From NCBI GenBank assembly GCA_964420035.1, contig CAYQQR010000006.1:41984-105983 (forward strand): a DNA stretch of 64,000 nucleotides, given 5' to 3'. This DNA comes from CAYQQR01 sp964420035. GTDB lineage: Bacteria > Bacteroidota > Bacteroidia > Bacteroidales > SM23-62. This document shows positions 9,112-17,243 of this stretch, piece by piece (position 1 is the first letter of the stretch; each line of letters starts with the position of its first letter). The notes beneath the pieces were generated by a model. The model saw only the letters and a list, made by a program, of their open reading frames with translations, was not told the origin of the DNA and did not search any database. Made by a program: the position numbers and the translations under genes.

Positions 9112-9977
9112 TAGAAGACGATGAATTTCTCCGGATCCAGCGGTCTGCCGTTATACCATAATTCGAAATGAAGGTGGGGGCCGGTGGTCAGTTCACCGGA
9201 ATTACCCACAATAGCGATGGCATCCCCGGCTTCCACATGGTTGCCCACTATTTTAAGCAGTTCAGCGTTGTGTTTGTATACCGAAAGGATGTTGTTTTCG
9301 TGTTGTATCTGTATCACATAGCCGGTTTCCAGGGTCCAGCCGGCCATGATCACGGTACCGGGAAGGGTTGATTTTACCACCTCATTGGGTCCCGCAACGA
9401 TATCGGTTCCGAAATGGCCCTCCCGTCCGTTGAAGGAATTGGTTACCAGGCCCCGGACGGGCGGGTAAAAATGGAGCTGGCTCAGGGTTGTGGTTCGCAC
9501 CGGATCTTCCCGGACAAACAAATTGTATTGTTCCTCTTCTTCTATCTGGACCCGAAGCAGGGAATCTTCCATAGACTTGGAAAAGGTTATTTCTTCCACG
9601 GAGGCGAAGGTATCCTCAGGGAAATAATCTTCCGGAGGCACCTGTCCGGATATGATGGTCCTCAGGTTCTGAAAATACTGATCCCGCATGTACAATTCAT
9701 TTTCCAGTGAATCCAGCTTGAGGGCGTTCATGATCAGGTTCCTGCGCATGGTCCCGTCCGGGTATCCGGGGATGAGCTCCCTGACCTGGGTAAAGGCGAT
9801 GAGGGCGAACAAACCGGCGATGATCACGACGAAGATGGAACTGATAAAGAACAACATGTTCAGCCGGGTAAGGCGAAGGAACCAGACCTCTTCAAAGGTA
9901 TTATCGTTATAGATGATCAGACGGTACTTATCCCTTAGCTTTTCCCTGAACGAGCGTTTTTTGTTTTCCTGAGCCAT
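9111..9977 (-). CDS. M23 family metallopeptidase, membrane-anchored
   Basis: Predicted cell-wall endopeptidase. It has a cytoplasmic basic N-terminus, one membrane helix (about 37-62), a linker that may form a short coiled coil, and a LytM/M23 domain at about 175-285. The domain has complete zinc motifs: GHFGTDI (HxxxD) and GPHLHFELW (HxH). The short N-terminal basic region with a single helix is typical of Bacteroidota M23 proteins. It overlaps dxr by one base. Confidence 0.9.
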   Translation of the reverse strand: MAQENKKRSFREKLRDKYRLIIYNDNTFEEVWFLRLTRLNMLFFISSIFVVIIAGLFALIAFTQVRELIPGYPDGTMRRNLIMNALKLDSLENELYMRDQYFQNLRTIISGQVPPEDYFPEDTFASVEEITFSKSMEDSLLRVQIEEEEQYNLFVREDPVRTTTLSQLHFYPPVRGLVTNSFNGREGHFGTDIVAGPNEVVKSTLPGTVIMAGWTLETGYVIQIQHENNILSVYKHNAELLKIVGNHVEAGDAIAIVGNSGELTTGPHLHFELWYNGRPLDPEKFIVF

Positions 9978-10176
9978 AGCAAAGGCAAAAATAAGAAAAA
10001 TTGATTCACAGATTAAGAGATTCAGGGATTAAGAGATTAAGAGCCAAAGAGCCTAAGAGCTGAAGGGTTGAAGGGCTGAAGAGCTGTCATGCAATTGTCA
10101 CGCGGTTGTTGGTGGTTGCTGGCTTCTGGCTGCTGGTGGTTGGTTTATGCATTATTTTAAAGTTTTTGAAATGCAT

Positions 10177-10207
10177 TTTGATATGTATCAAACAAAAATT
10201 AACTTTG
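10177..10207 (+). promoter_or_regulatory. Bacteroidota-type promoter of the initiator tRNA
   Basis: TTTG at 10177-10180, exactly 19 nt, then TAACTTTG at 10200-10207: a perfect match to the primary sigma factor consensus of this phylum. The expected transcription start lies about 12 nt before the tRNA 5' end. Confidence 0.85.
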
Positions 10208-10225
10208 CACACCTGAATAAAATAT

Positions 10226-10298
<73 letters not shown>

Positions 10299-10307
10299 CT
10301 AAAGAGG

Positions 10308-10341
10308 ACTCCTCATCCGCTTCGGCGAATGGGGAGTTTTT
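10308..10341 (+). terminator. intrinsic terminator of tRNA-fMet
   Basis: 13-bp imperfect stem starting ACTCC and closing GGAGT around a TTCG tetraloop, followed by TTTTT. It begins ten bases after the tRNA. Confidence 0.85.
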
Positions 10342-10347
10342 AGCTAA

Positions 10348-11502
10348 TTAAACATTAGCTACCTCAGCCCAACCTATATTCATTATCCCGTCTTCAAGTT
10401 CTTGATTTTCTTTACTCTGATTAATTAGAATTCCACCTTTGATTCTATACAATCTCTGAAACCATTTTAGGTTCTTAAGATCAGAACTTCTTTTTTGATC
10501 TGATGATTTTATTTCAACCGGAATCAGGTTGCCATCTTTTTCCAATACTATATCAACTTCATTTCCTGCACTGTCTCGCAAGTAATACAGTTCGCCATAT
10601 TGGTTTTTATTAAAGCGGTTCTTCTTTATCTCTGAAATGACCAGATTTTCAAAGATTGCACCGTACATATTGCTGTTTTTTATCTCTCTTTCGCTGTTTA
10701 GGCCTAATATATTGCACAGCAAGCCAACATCGTAAAAATATAATTTTGGTGATTTTATAACACGTTTATTAAAACTTTTGTAATAGGGTTGCAGTCGGTA
10801 AACAATGTAACTGCTTTCAAGAACACTAATCCAGGCACTTATGGTCTTGTTATCCACACCTGTTTCATTCGCGAGGTTATTTAAATTCAATACTTGTCCT
10901 GACCGTGATGCTGTAAGTTTTACAAATTTTGAAAACAGATTCAGGTTTTTAATATTCCTGATCATTCGTACATCACGTTCAATATAAGTTTTTAGATAGT
11001 TAGGCAACCATCTTTCTGCGGATGATTGTTTTGTAATTATTGATGGATAAAATCCATTCATCATAAAAAATTCAGGGCTTCTTGTATTCCCCCAGTGTTC
11101 TTGTAGCTCGAGTAAACTCAAGGGAAGCAGTTCAATGTACGCTGATCTGCCAGCAAGTGATTGTGAAATGCTTTGCTGTAGCAAGAAATTATTGCTGCCA
11201 GAAATAACATACTGATTGTTCTTCCCTACCTTGTCAACGTGAGTCTGTAAATAATTAAAGAGACCTGGAACACGCTGTATCTCATCAAAAACTGCCCCAT
11301 CTTTATATCTATTAATGAAACTCCTGGGAGAAGACTCGGCCTCTTCCAGGATATCTAAATCTTCAAAGGAAACATAGGGTTTGTTTCCAAAAATATGTTT
11401 GCATAATGTTGTTTTTCCTGACTGACGGGGGCCCGTTATTGCAACAATCTTAAATTCCCTGGCAGTTATTTTAGCTTCTTCAAAAAGCAAGCGTTTTATC
11501 AT
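10348..11502 (-). CDS. AAA-type ATPase with DUF4143 (COG1373), copy 1
   Basis: P-loop ATPase fused to DUF4143. Walker A is ITGPRQSGKTT, Walker B AVFDEIQ, and an SGSNNFLL sensor-like segment follows. DUF4143 covers about the last 200 residues and ends in GNEVDIVLEKDGNLIPVEIK, which has the D...ExK pattern of PD-(D/E)XK folds. The biological role of the family is not established. I prefer the ATG at 11502 (MIKRLL), because the ATG at 11523 falls at or before the start implied by the promoter at 11529-11560, and because copy 2 aligns from here. The low GC content relative to the flanking genes suggests accessory DNA. Confidence 0.88.
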   Translation of the reverse strand: MIKRLLFEEAKITAREFKIVAITGPRQSGKTTLCKHIFGNKPYVSFEDLDILEEAESSPRSFINRYKDGAVFDEIQRVPGLFNYLQTHVDKVGKNNQYVISGSNNFLLQQSISQSLAGRSAYIELLPLSLLELQEHWGNTRSPEFFMMNGFYPSIITKQSSAERWLPNYLKTYIERDVRMIRNIKNLNLFSKFVKLTASRSGQVLNLNNLANETGVDNKTISAWISVLESSYIVYRLQPYYKSFNKRVIKSPKLYFYDVGLLCNILGLNSEREIKNSNMYGAIFENLVISEIKKNRFNKNQYGELYYLRDSAGNEVDIVLEKDGNLIPVEIKSSDQKRSSDLKNLKWFQRLYRIKGGILINQSKENQELEDGIMNIGWAEVANV

Positions 11503-11528
11503 TATTGCAGGTTTTAAATCCAATTATT

Positions 11529-11560
11529 CAAAAATATGCAAAATTGGAGACGATACCAAA
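11529..11560 (-). promoter_or_regulatory. promoter of DUF4143 ATPase copy 1
   Basis: On the reverse strand TTTG (11560-11557), a 20-nt spacer and TATTTTTG (11536-11529) match the phylum consensus. The -7 box lies inside a 20-bp direct repeat (see next entry). Confidence 0.7.
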
Positions 11561-11584
11561 TATGCAAAAATATGCAAAATTGGA
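11529..11584. repeat. 20-bp direct repeat at the ATPase promoter
   Basis: CAAAAATATGCAAAATTGGA occurs at 11529-11548 and again at 11565-11584, 36 bp apart; the first copy covers the -7 element. It could be a regulator site or a simple duplication. Confidence 0.8.
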
Positions 11585-11769
11585 ATTTGCTTTAACAAAT
11601 TTACAGTAAAGACAGATTTTAAATATCTGTCAATACAGTTGCTAGCGTCCCTTGGATCGCAATATGCGAAATATAGGACTCCAGGACTAATCTTAAAGAA
11701 AATTAATCACTTCCGATAAAGCCTCCCAAAACGGACTCGCGAGGGAGCGTTAGCGACTGAGCAACACTA

Positions 11770-11783
11770 CCCCCGTTACTAAA
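11770..11783. repeat. partial copy of the tRNA-fMet 3' end and flank
   Basis: CCCCCGTTACTAAA differs at one position from CCCCCGCTACTAAA at 10290-10303, which spans the last bases of tRNA-fMet and its flank. Both are followed directly by a terminator hairpin. The two copies bracket ATPase copy 1. Confidence 0.6.
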
Positions 11784-11786
11784 TGA

Positions 11787-11816
11787 AGCCTTGTGCAAAA
11801 TGCGCAGGGCTTTTTT
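11787..11816 (+). terminator. hairpin terminator without an upstream gene
   Basis: 10-bp stem AGCCTTGTGC/GCGCAGGGCT (two wobble pairs), 5-nt loop, six T. No gene precedes it on this strand; it follows the partial tRNA-end copy. Confidence 0.65.
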
Positions 11817-11999
11817 CATATGTGCTACTGTAACAATACTGTAACTTTTTTGCTAAACGCAGGGGTCTGTAAATATTTAGCAATATGTGAAACACTTTAT
11901 GTGAACCCATTAATATAAGTATGCAACATATATCCAGCCACCAGCCACCATTCCTACCCCAGCTACAAAGAAACCGGAAAAAACTTCTGGGGGTTTTTA

Positions 12000-13160
12000 C
12001 TAAATATCGAATTCATGTATATTTTTCCAGGAAATATAATTCCCGATTGAGGTACTCAAACTGGTATCTCCACCATAAATTACATTCAGGTTTTCGGTTT
12101 TTTCGCCAGATAACTTTTGCCAGTATTTTAAATGGGTGAAGTAATTCTCGTTCATCGTCATACCTGATTTAATTTCGTAAGGGACAGGTCCATCAGGTTT
12201 GTCAATTACTAAATCAATTTCCTGTTTTGTCTTATTTTGCCAATAATAAAATTTAGGATTTTCTCCTTTATGAAGTCTGCTTTTAATGAGGTCAGTAATT
12301 ATGAGGTTTTCAAATAATGCTCCTTTTGAATGGAATGTCTTAACCTGTTTTGCGGATCTTAATCCAAGCAAAGAGCAAACCAATCCTGTATCATAAAAAT
12401 ACAGTTTTGGGGATTTAATAATTCTTTTGTTGTAGTTTTTATAATAAGGCTGTAAAAAGTAAATAATAAAACTTGCTTCAAGAATTGATAACCATGACTT
12501 TACAGTGTTTGGTGAAATTCCAGCATCTGTTGCTAAGGAATTTAGATTGACTACCTGTCCGGTTCGGCCTGCACAAAGCTGAAGAAAGTTCGAAAAACTG
12601 TTTAGATTCTCAATATTTCTTATCTGTCTGACATCTCTTTCGATATAAGTGCCTATGTAAGAGGGATAGAAATATTCCGGATCAATCCGGCGGTCATAGA
12701 TACCGGGATACATCCCCGTAAAGATCAATTCTTCATATGAGTTTGGAACCAACTTTTCGTTTTGTAATTCTGAAATACTAAAAGGCAGTAGTTTTAATAC
12801 AGCTGCTCGGCCTGCCAGGGTCTGTGAAATGGTTTCAAGTAACAAGAAGTTTTGAGAACCTGATAGGACAAAATGGATTTCTTTATTCGTATCGACTATA
12901 GTTTGAATATAAGAAAACAACTCAGGAGTTCGCTGAATTTCATCCAGAACAGCACCTTCAGGAAAATTACTTAAAAATCCACGTGGGTCGCTTACTGCTG
13001 CATTTCTTACATCAATGTCTTCGAGACTGGCATATGGGATGTCTTTATAAAGAGATTTGAGGAGTGTAGTTTTCCCGCTTTGTCGGGGGCCGGTAAGGGT
13101 GATTACAGGGAACTGCTTCCTTAATATACCAATTATCGTTGCCGATTCTCTGAGTATCAT
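12000..13160 (-). CDS. AAA-type ATPase with DUF4143 (COG1373), copy 2
   Basis: 386-residue paralogue of the ATPase gene at 10348-11502, with the same order of parts: Walker A TLTGPRQSGKTTL, Walker B AVLDEIQRTPELF, LSGSQNFLLLE, then DUF4143 ending in QEIDLVIDKPDGPVPYEIK with the D...ExK pattern. Sequence similarity to copy 1 is obvious through most of the length, yet clearly diverged, so this is not a recent tandem duplication. A 9-bp dyad lies just upstream (13181-13215). Role unknown. Confidence 0.88.
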   Translation of the reverse strand: MILRESATIIGILRKQFPVITLTGPRQSGKTTLLKSLYKDIPYASLEDIDVRNAAVSDPRGFLSNFPEGAVLDEIQRTPELFSYIQTIVDTNKEIHFVLSGSQNFLLLETISQTLAGRAAVLKLLPFSISELQNEKLVPNSYEELIFTGMYPGIYDRRIDPEYFYPSYIGTYIERDVRQIRNIENLNSFSNFLQLCAGRTGQVVNLNSLATDAGISPNTVKSWLSILEASFIIYFLQPYYKNYNKRIIKSPKLYFYDTGLVCSLLGLRSAKQVKTFHSKGALFENLIITDLIKSRLHKGENPKFYYWQNKTKQEIDLVIDKPDGPVPYEIKSGMTMNENYFTHLKYWQKLSGEKTENLNVIYGGDTSLSTSIGNYISWKNIHEFDI

Positions 13161-13180
13161 GCTCTAAAAATAGGAAATAT

Positions 13181-13215
13181 TGGACAAATTTGCAATTTGA
13201 ATGAACATTTGTCCA
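13181..13215. repeat. 9-bp inverted repeat upstream of ATPase copy 2
   Basis: TGGACAAAT and ATTTGTCCA, 17 nt apart, starting 21 nt before the ATPase start codon. A weak promoter (ATTG-N20-TATTTTTA) on the reverse strand overlaps it, so it may act as an operator. Confidence 0.6.
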
Positions 13216-13316
13216 TAAGCTTGTTGCTTTAAATATATTTCACCAAGAATTAGAAAGATTGTTGACTACTTCCGCCAAATCTTCCAGCCACCAATCACCA
13301 GCCACCAGTAACCAGC

Positions 13317-14477
13317 TCACCGCTGCTCCAGGTAGTCCTTATCCGGTAATTCGGGGAAAGTGGCATGGGGCTCGGTCTGGTACCAGAAGGCCACGGAGGC
13401 AATGTCATCCTGCAGGGGCAGGTATCTTCCCCCGCTTCTCCAGCCCAGGGCTTGCATGGTCACTTTCAGGTCTTTCTCGAAGCGGACGGGATCGGTGATG
13501 TGCCAGCGGTACATCTTGAAGCGGGTCTGGGCCCGGTCCAGCAGGTTTTCATCCGGCTCCACCACGGCGAAACCTGCATAGGGGGTGGTGTAATCCACAT
13601 AGCCCCAGCTGCCGTCCTCCTGTTTTTGTGCAAAACCATAAGAACCGCAAAAATAATCTTCGGTACCGGTGCCGCATATCGTGGGGAATTCCTTGTCGCC
13701 ATCCATATAGAACTTGATCTCGCCTTCGCCCCACCATCCCCGGCTGTTGGTCTGCCAGAGCATCCAGGTACCCACGTAGTGCCCCCTTCCCCTGATCCCG
13801 TCCACGATGGTATAGACTTCCTTATAAGGTAGCGGATTCTGTCTTCTGAACTGGGCATGAAAATAAGCGGCATCATCGGGGACCCCGGTAAGAGTGTAAT
13901 TGACCTGGTAAAAAATGGTCATTTTTTCTTCCGCGATGTTTTCCAGCGTGATCCTGCATTTTTTACGGAAGGGCATGACCCAGTAAGAATTAAAGGCGCT
14001 TCCCGGATTGACGCATACCGCCAGGGAACTGATTGGGTTGAAACCGCCCCCTTCGGCACAGAAAAAGTCGCCCACGGGCACCTCCACCGAGGGTTCTTTT
14101 TCCCCGTCCCAGTAAATACGGAGGATTGAAAAACGCCAGTGGCCTGTCGGGGTCATCCATATCTGCTGTATGGCGCCCGGACCGTCCATTTCTGCCAGGA
14201 CCACCGTGGTTTTGGGTTCAACCACCAGGTAGGGATTGACCTTCCAGCCCTGCCCCAGGTCGCGTGCAGCCCGGCTGGCACTGCCCTCTTCCAGCGTGGC
14301 CATGCCGCCTTTCCCCTTTTCGCCGGTCCGGTTCTCGGGACTGATGGAGCGGGTTTTGGCATCCGACAGGCGGTGCAGGTTACCCAGATCAGGGCTGAGT
14401 CCGTTGTAACTGTTGTTTTGTCCGAAGAGCAGCTGGGCCGAAAACAGTAATACGATAAATGCAACAAAATTTTTCAT
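13317..14477 (-). CDS. DUF2961 protein, glycoside hydrolase family 172
   Basis: Secreted GH172-type enzyme; characterised family members act on fructofuranosides and D-arabinofuranosides, and the substrate here cannot be told. The signal peptide is MKNFVAFIVLLFSAQLLFGQ; I chose this ATG since the 19 upstream codons are not signal-like. DUF2961 spans roughly residues 50-385, with ATLEEGSASRAARD, DGPGAIQQIWMTP, VGDFFCAEGG, the FYMDGDKEFPTICGTGTEDYF stretch (here given in outline) and PYAGFAVV. It sits between ATPase genes with no carbohydrate-uptake partner. Confidence 0.87.
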   Translation of the reverse strand: MKNFVAFIVLLFSAQLLFGQNNSYNGLSPDLGNLHRLSDAKTRSISPENRTGEKGKGGMATLEEGSASRAARDLGQGWKVNPYLVVEPKTTVVLAEMDGPGAIQQIWMTPTGHWRFSILRIYWDGEKEPSVEVPVGDFFCAEGGGFNPISSLAVCVNPGSAFNSYWVMPFRKKCRITLENIAEEKMTIFYQVNYTLTGVPDDAAYFHAQFRRQNPLPYKEVYTIVDGIRGRGHYVGTWMLWQTNSRGWWGEGEIKFYMDGDKEFPTICGTGTEDYFCGSYGFAQKQEDGSWGYVDYTTPYAGFAVVEPDENLLDRAQTRFKMYRWHITDPVRFEKDLKVTMQALGWRSGGRYLPLQDDIASVAFWYQTEPHATFPELPDKDYLEQR

Positions 14478-14550
14478 GGTATGGATTGTTTTGGGTGAAT
14501 TTCTGGCAAAGATGAAAGTTACACAAAGAGGCACAAAGAAGCACGAAGAT

Positions 14551-15678
14551 TCACAAAGAGGTTTGTAGTTGTCTCAGCCAGTATTCAAAGACAGGATCAT
14601 TGAAACGGATGTCCTTGCCATGGAGCTCAATGATCTCTTTCTCCTCCAGCACCTTTTTATTCTTCGATACGTTCCTTGGTGTGCCAAGCCTGTATTTATT
14701 CATGGTTTCCGAAGCTGTAAGCTGCCTCTCTCCGGCTAAAATCGCATACAACAGGTTGAGCTGTGTGTTGCTGAGTGCATCACATATATCCTGGTAATGA
14801 AGCTTGTTTGACCTGACTACGAGATTCATGGCCTGTTCAATGATTTCACCCGATGCTTTTTGTTCTGTGGCGTTCCAAACATGGTGCGCGAGCTGCTGAA
14901 GGTAATCCGGATGATTATTTGTCAAATGAATCATCTCCCTGACCAAGTCCGCAGCAATAGCTTTCCCGGTTTTTTTAAAACTATCTTTTATAAAATCAAC
15001 CCAGTGTTCTTCAGGTATTTTTTCCAGAAGAAACAAATCCCCAAATCTATAAAAAGCCCTGGATTCAGTTTCGAACAGTTCCAGCATCATGTGCTTTCTG
15101 CTTCCGTACAAACAGTAGGTCGTGTTTTCGTGATACTGCCAGTAAGAACGAAGTTCCATTTCAAAAGCGATCGGATCATCCAGACGGGCAATATTTTGAA
15201 ATTCATCAATACATACAACGATCCTGATACCCTTCTTCTTTGCAATTGCTTCCGGGAGATTAATGAATTCGTCTTTTGTTTTTTGAATATCATTCCAGGA
15301 AAAGTTAAGCGAAAAATCATTTATCGGATCTGCTCCAAAAGAAAAGGAGGGTGTGATATTTTTGAAGAAGTTTTTACCTGCCTGAAGCAATTCTTCCTTC
15401 CTTGAAATGCTGCATTTGATTATCTCCCTCGAATATTTTTCCAGAAAGTCCTCTACAGTCCTGATATTAAAGAAATCAATGAAGGCAAACCGGATCTTTT
15501 TATCCCTGTTCAGATACTCAATTTGCTTGATTAACGAAGACTTACCCCATCTCCTTGGTGAAATAAGAATGGTGTTGATACCCGCTGCAATATTGTTTTG
15601 AATCCTCTTAACGTCTTGGGAACGGTTGATAAAACTATCTCCGGTAACAATTTTGCCATATTTAAAAGGTGAATTCAT
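14551..15678 (-). CDS. archaeal-type AAA ATPase (COG1672-like)
   Basis: 375-residue STAND/AAA-like ATPase. Walker A is ISPRRWGKSSL, typical of this family, which lacks the first glycine. Walker B is VVCIDEFQNI at about residue 155. The C-terminal 100 residues (NTQLNLLYAIL...YRLGTPRNVSKNKKVLEEK) look like a winged helix followed by the FNDPVFEYWLR end seen in the family. Cellular role is unknown. It is the third ATPase gene within 5.5 kb and has a dyad 20 nt upstream of its start. Confidence 0.85.
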   Translation of the reverse strand: MNSPFKYGKIVTGDSFINRSQDVKRIQNNIAAGINTILISPRRWGKSSLIKQIEYLNRDKKIRFAFIDFFNIRTVEDFLEKYSREIIKCSISRKEELLQAGKNFFKNITPSFSFGADPINDFSLNFSWNDIQKTKDEFINLPEAIAKKKGIRIVVCIDEFQNIARLDDPIAFEMELRSYWQYHENTTYCLYGSRKHMMLELFETESRAFYRFGDLFLLEKIPEEHWVDFIKDSFKKTGKAIAADLVREMIHLTNNHPDYLQQLAHHVWNATEQKASGEIIEQAMNLVVRSNKLHYQDICDALSNTQLNLLYAILAGERQLTASETMNKYRLGTPRNVSKNKKVLEEKEIIELHGKDIRFNDPVFEYWLRQLQTSL

Positions 15679-15697
15679 TGAATAGTTATACTAAATG

Positions 15698-15721
15698 GTA
15701 TTATATCAATTGGTATAATAC
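15698..15721. repeat. 8-bp inverted repeat upstream of the archaeal-type ATPase gene
   Basis: GTATTATA and TATAATAC with an 8-nt spacer, 20 nt before the start codon. The GGTAT(A/T)A core occurs a third time at about 15727-15734 (GGTATAAAA). The position fits an operator for autoregulation. Confidence 0.6.
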
Positions 15722-15859
15722 TTAAAGGTATAAAAATTTCAAAATACATCCATAAAATCACTTATATTTCAATGGTTTTTTGACAAATTGAATTTATTTC
15801 TACAGCGACCAGCCACCAGAAGCCAGTAACCAGTAGCATCAGCAGCAGCAGCAGCAGTC

Positions 15860-15923
15860 AATCCTTAAAACCCTAAAACCCTAAAACCCTAAAACCTTAA
15901 ATCCTTAAATCCTTAAATCCTTG
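15860..15923. repeat. 8 x 8-bp tandem repeat, AAACCCTA/AATCCTTA
   Basis: Eight consecutive 8-bp units: AATCCTTA, three AAACCCTA, AAACCTTA, two AATCCTTA and AATCCTTG. It is preceded by an AGC-triplet run. No spacers, so it is not a CRISPR array. Confidence 0.9.
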
Positions 15924-15998
15924 TTCTCTTGACTTCCATGCTGAATTCCCCTAACTTGTATGATTCTCATTTTCAAAGTGAAACCTAAAAACTCAATC

Positions 15999-16244
15999 AT
16001 GAAATTATCAATTAAAGCATTTGCATTTACAGCGGCTATCTTATGGGGCCTGGCAGTCTTCCTGGTTACGGTCTGGTACCTTATCATGGGATTCGAGGGA
16101 GAAACCCTGCAGAAGATACATCATATTTATCTGGGTTACAGCGTTAGCTGGGGGGGTGCATTCATTGGTTTGGTGTGGGGCTTTGTAGACGGACTGATCG
16201 GAGGTGCCTTGTTTGCCTGGCTTTATAATAAGCTTGCAAAGTAG
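15999..16244 (+). CDS. small holin-like membrane protein
   Basis: 81-residue protein with two membrane segments, at about residues 6-27 and 48-75. The conserved end GLVWGFVDGLIGGALFAWLYN recurs in a family often labelled bacteriophage holin in Bacteroidota and other phyla, though it usually sits outside prophages. No phage genes lie nearby, so a role in lysis is unsupported. I chose the ATG at 15999 (MKLSIKAF), which is 13 codons inside the longest open frame and begins the first helix cleanly. Confidence 0.75.
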   Translation: MKLSIKAFAFTAAILWGLAVFLVTVWYLIMGFEGETLQKIHHIYLGYSVSWGGAFIGLVWGFVDGLIGGALFAWLYNKLAK

Positions 16245-16254
16245 AGCCCTGATC

Positions 16255-16905
16255 TCATAATTTCTGGTCTACCAAATACATTACATAGGTCATTTCCCGG
16301 GCGATCAAATCGGAAGTATTGTCATATTCGGTTTTTTCCTTTGCCATATCATCATAGGCTTTGGGATCATCGTATGGCAGAGAGAAGCGATCCTCCGCAC
16401 CCGGAACAAAAGGGCAGGCCTCATCGGCATCGGAACATACCATGATGGCGGCAAATTTCTCAGAAGGATTAACAGGGTCACTGAACTTCTTGGAAAAGAC
16501 AATATTTTCAGGAAACTTCTCTCCCTGCCGGACCATATAGATGGCTTGTTCGGTATTGATAGAAGTTTTTCTTACAAGGAATCCTTTTCTTTCAAGGGAG
16601 GCCATGGCACGGGGATTGGCCGCTGTGGCCCCGGTACCACCGGAATAGGTCCTGATCTCTTTTAATCCGAAGTAATATGCTGCTGTCTGTGCCCAAAGCT
16701 GTGCCATGTGGCTGCGGCGTGAGTTATGGGTGCATACAAAGAGTAATTTGACTTCTTCGTGTTTGTTCAGCGATTCCGTACAATACCGGGCAAGTTGTTT
16801 CAGGCTTTCTTTCCTGTCATCACTGATTTCATCAAATTCCCTGATGACCGTATTCAGGGTTTCTTGTAATAAGGGGGTAAAATCCCGGACGTTCATGGGT
16901 ATCAT
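16255..16905 (-). CDS. low-molecular-weight phosphatase / arsenate reductase-like protein
   Basis: Protein of the LMW protein-tyrosine phosphatase fold. The P-loop reads LLFVCTHNSRRSHMAQ (CX5R with nucleophile Cys). An N-terminal helical extension of about 60 residues precedes it. MVCSDADEACPFVPGAE follows in the region where the ArsC branch has its resolving cysteine. It could be an arsenate reductase or a phosphatase; no other ars gene is nearby. Possible starts are 16905 or 16896; a promoter-like TATGATTT lies just upstream of both, which argues against the longest frame. Confidence 0.75.
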   Translation of the reverse strand: MIPMNVRDFTPLLQETLNTVIREFDEISDDRKESLKQLARYCTESLNKHEEVKLLFVCTHNSRRSHMAQLWAQTAAYYFGLKEIRTYSGGTGATAANPRAMASLERKGFLVRKTSINTEQAIYMVRQGEKFPENIVFSKKFSDPVNPSEKFAAIMVCSDADEACPFVPGAEDRFSLPYDDPKAYDDMAKEKTEYDNTSDLIAREMTYVMYLVDQKL

Positions 16906-17243
16906 GTCTGAGATAACAATAAAATCATAAGTTTTGTTTTTGTAAAGAAACAAATTTTCACATAATACAATTCAGCAAAATTGAATTACGCGAGCGCGTT
17001 CCCCGTGGCTCTGCCGCGGGGTAAGCAAGCACCATTAAAATAAACATTTAATCGATGATTGGCTCCGCCGGGCTAAAGGTTCCTCGCGGCTTGCCGCGAG
17101 GAGAGTCAATAATGATGCAGCCTTGTTACAAAAATCTTTGTACGGAATTGTGATTTAAACAGGATAGTGAAGCAGGGAAAGGGATTGAAGTCAGCTTTAC
17201 GCTTCAATGAGTCTCCTGACACATTCAATATTCTATCCTGGAT
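16906..17243. other. non-coding gap with two GC-rich hairpins
   Basis: Upstream region of the phosphatase gene and downstream of the DUF3160 gene. The only clear structures are the two hairpins at 17001-17021 and 17081-17102. Confidence 0.7.
17001..17102. repeat. pair of similar GC-rich hairpins
   Basis: CCCCGTGGC-TCT-GCCGCGGGG (17001-17021) and TCCTCGCGGC-TT-GCCGCGAGGA (17081-17102). Both follow GTT/GGT and share the GCGGC/GCCGC core, about 80 bp apart. They resemble dispersed REP-like hairpins; no T-run follows. Confidence 0.65.

Larger units (their letters stand above)
11503..11999. other. non-coding gap between the two DUF4143 ATPase genes
   Basis: Holds the promoter and repeats of ATPase copy 1 (11529-11584), a short copy of the tRNA-fMet 3' flank (11770-11783) with a hairpin terminator (11787-11816), and a CCAGCCACCAG-type repeat at about 11935-11950. 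I see no gene in it. Confidence 0.7.
15679..15998. other. repeat-rich non-coding gap
   Basis: Contains the dyad at 15698-15721, a CCAGCCACCAG-type repeat at about 15804-15835, an AGC triplet run at 15841-15857 and the 8-bp tandem array at 15860-15923. No gene is visible. Confidence 0.75.

Noticed and set aside
11690..11783. Second complete tRNA upstream of the 11770-11783 repeat
   Set aside because: Only the last 14 bases match; no D, anticodon or T arm can be folded in the preceding sequence.
15860..15923. CRISPR array
   Set aside because: Units are 8 bp with no spacers and no cas genes nearby; it is a simple tandem repeat.
15999..16244. Prophage (from the holin-like protein)
   Set aside because: No other phage genes, integrase or lysis partner nearby; this small-protein family is common outside phages.
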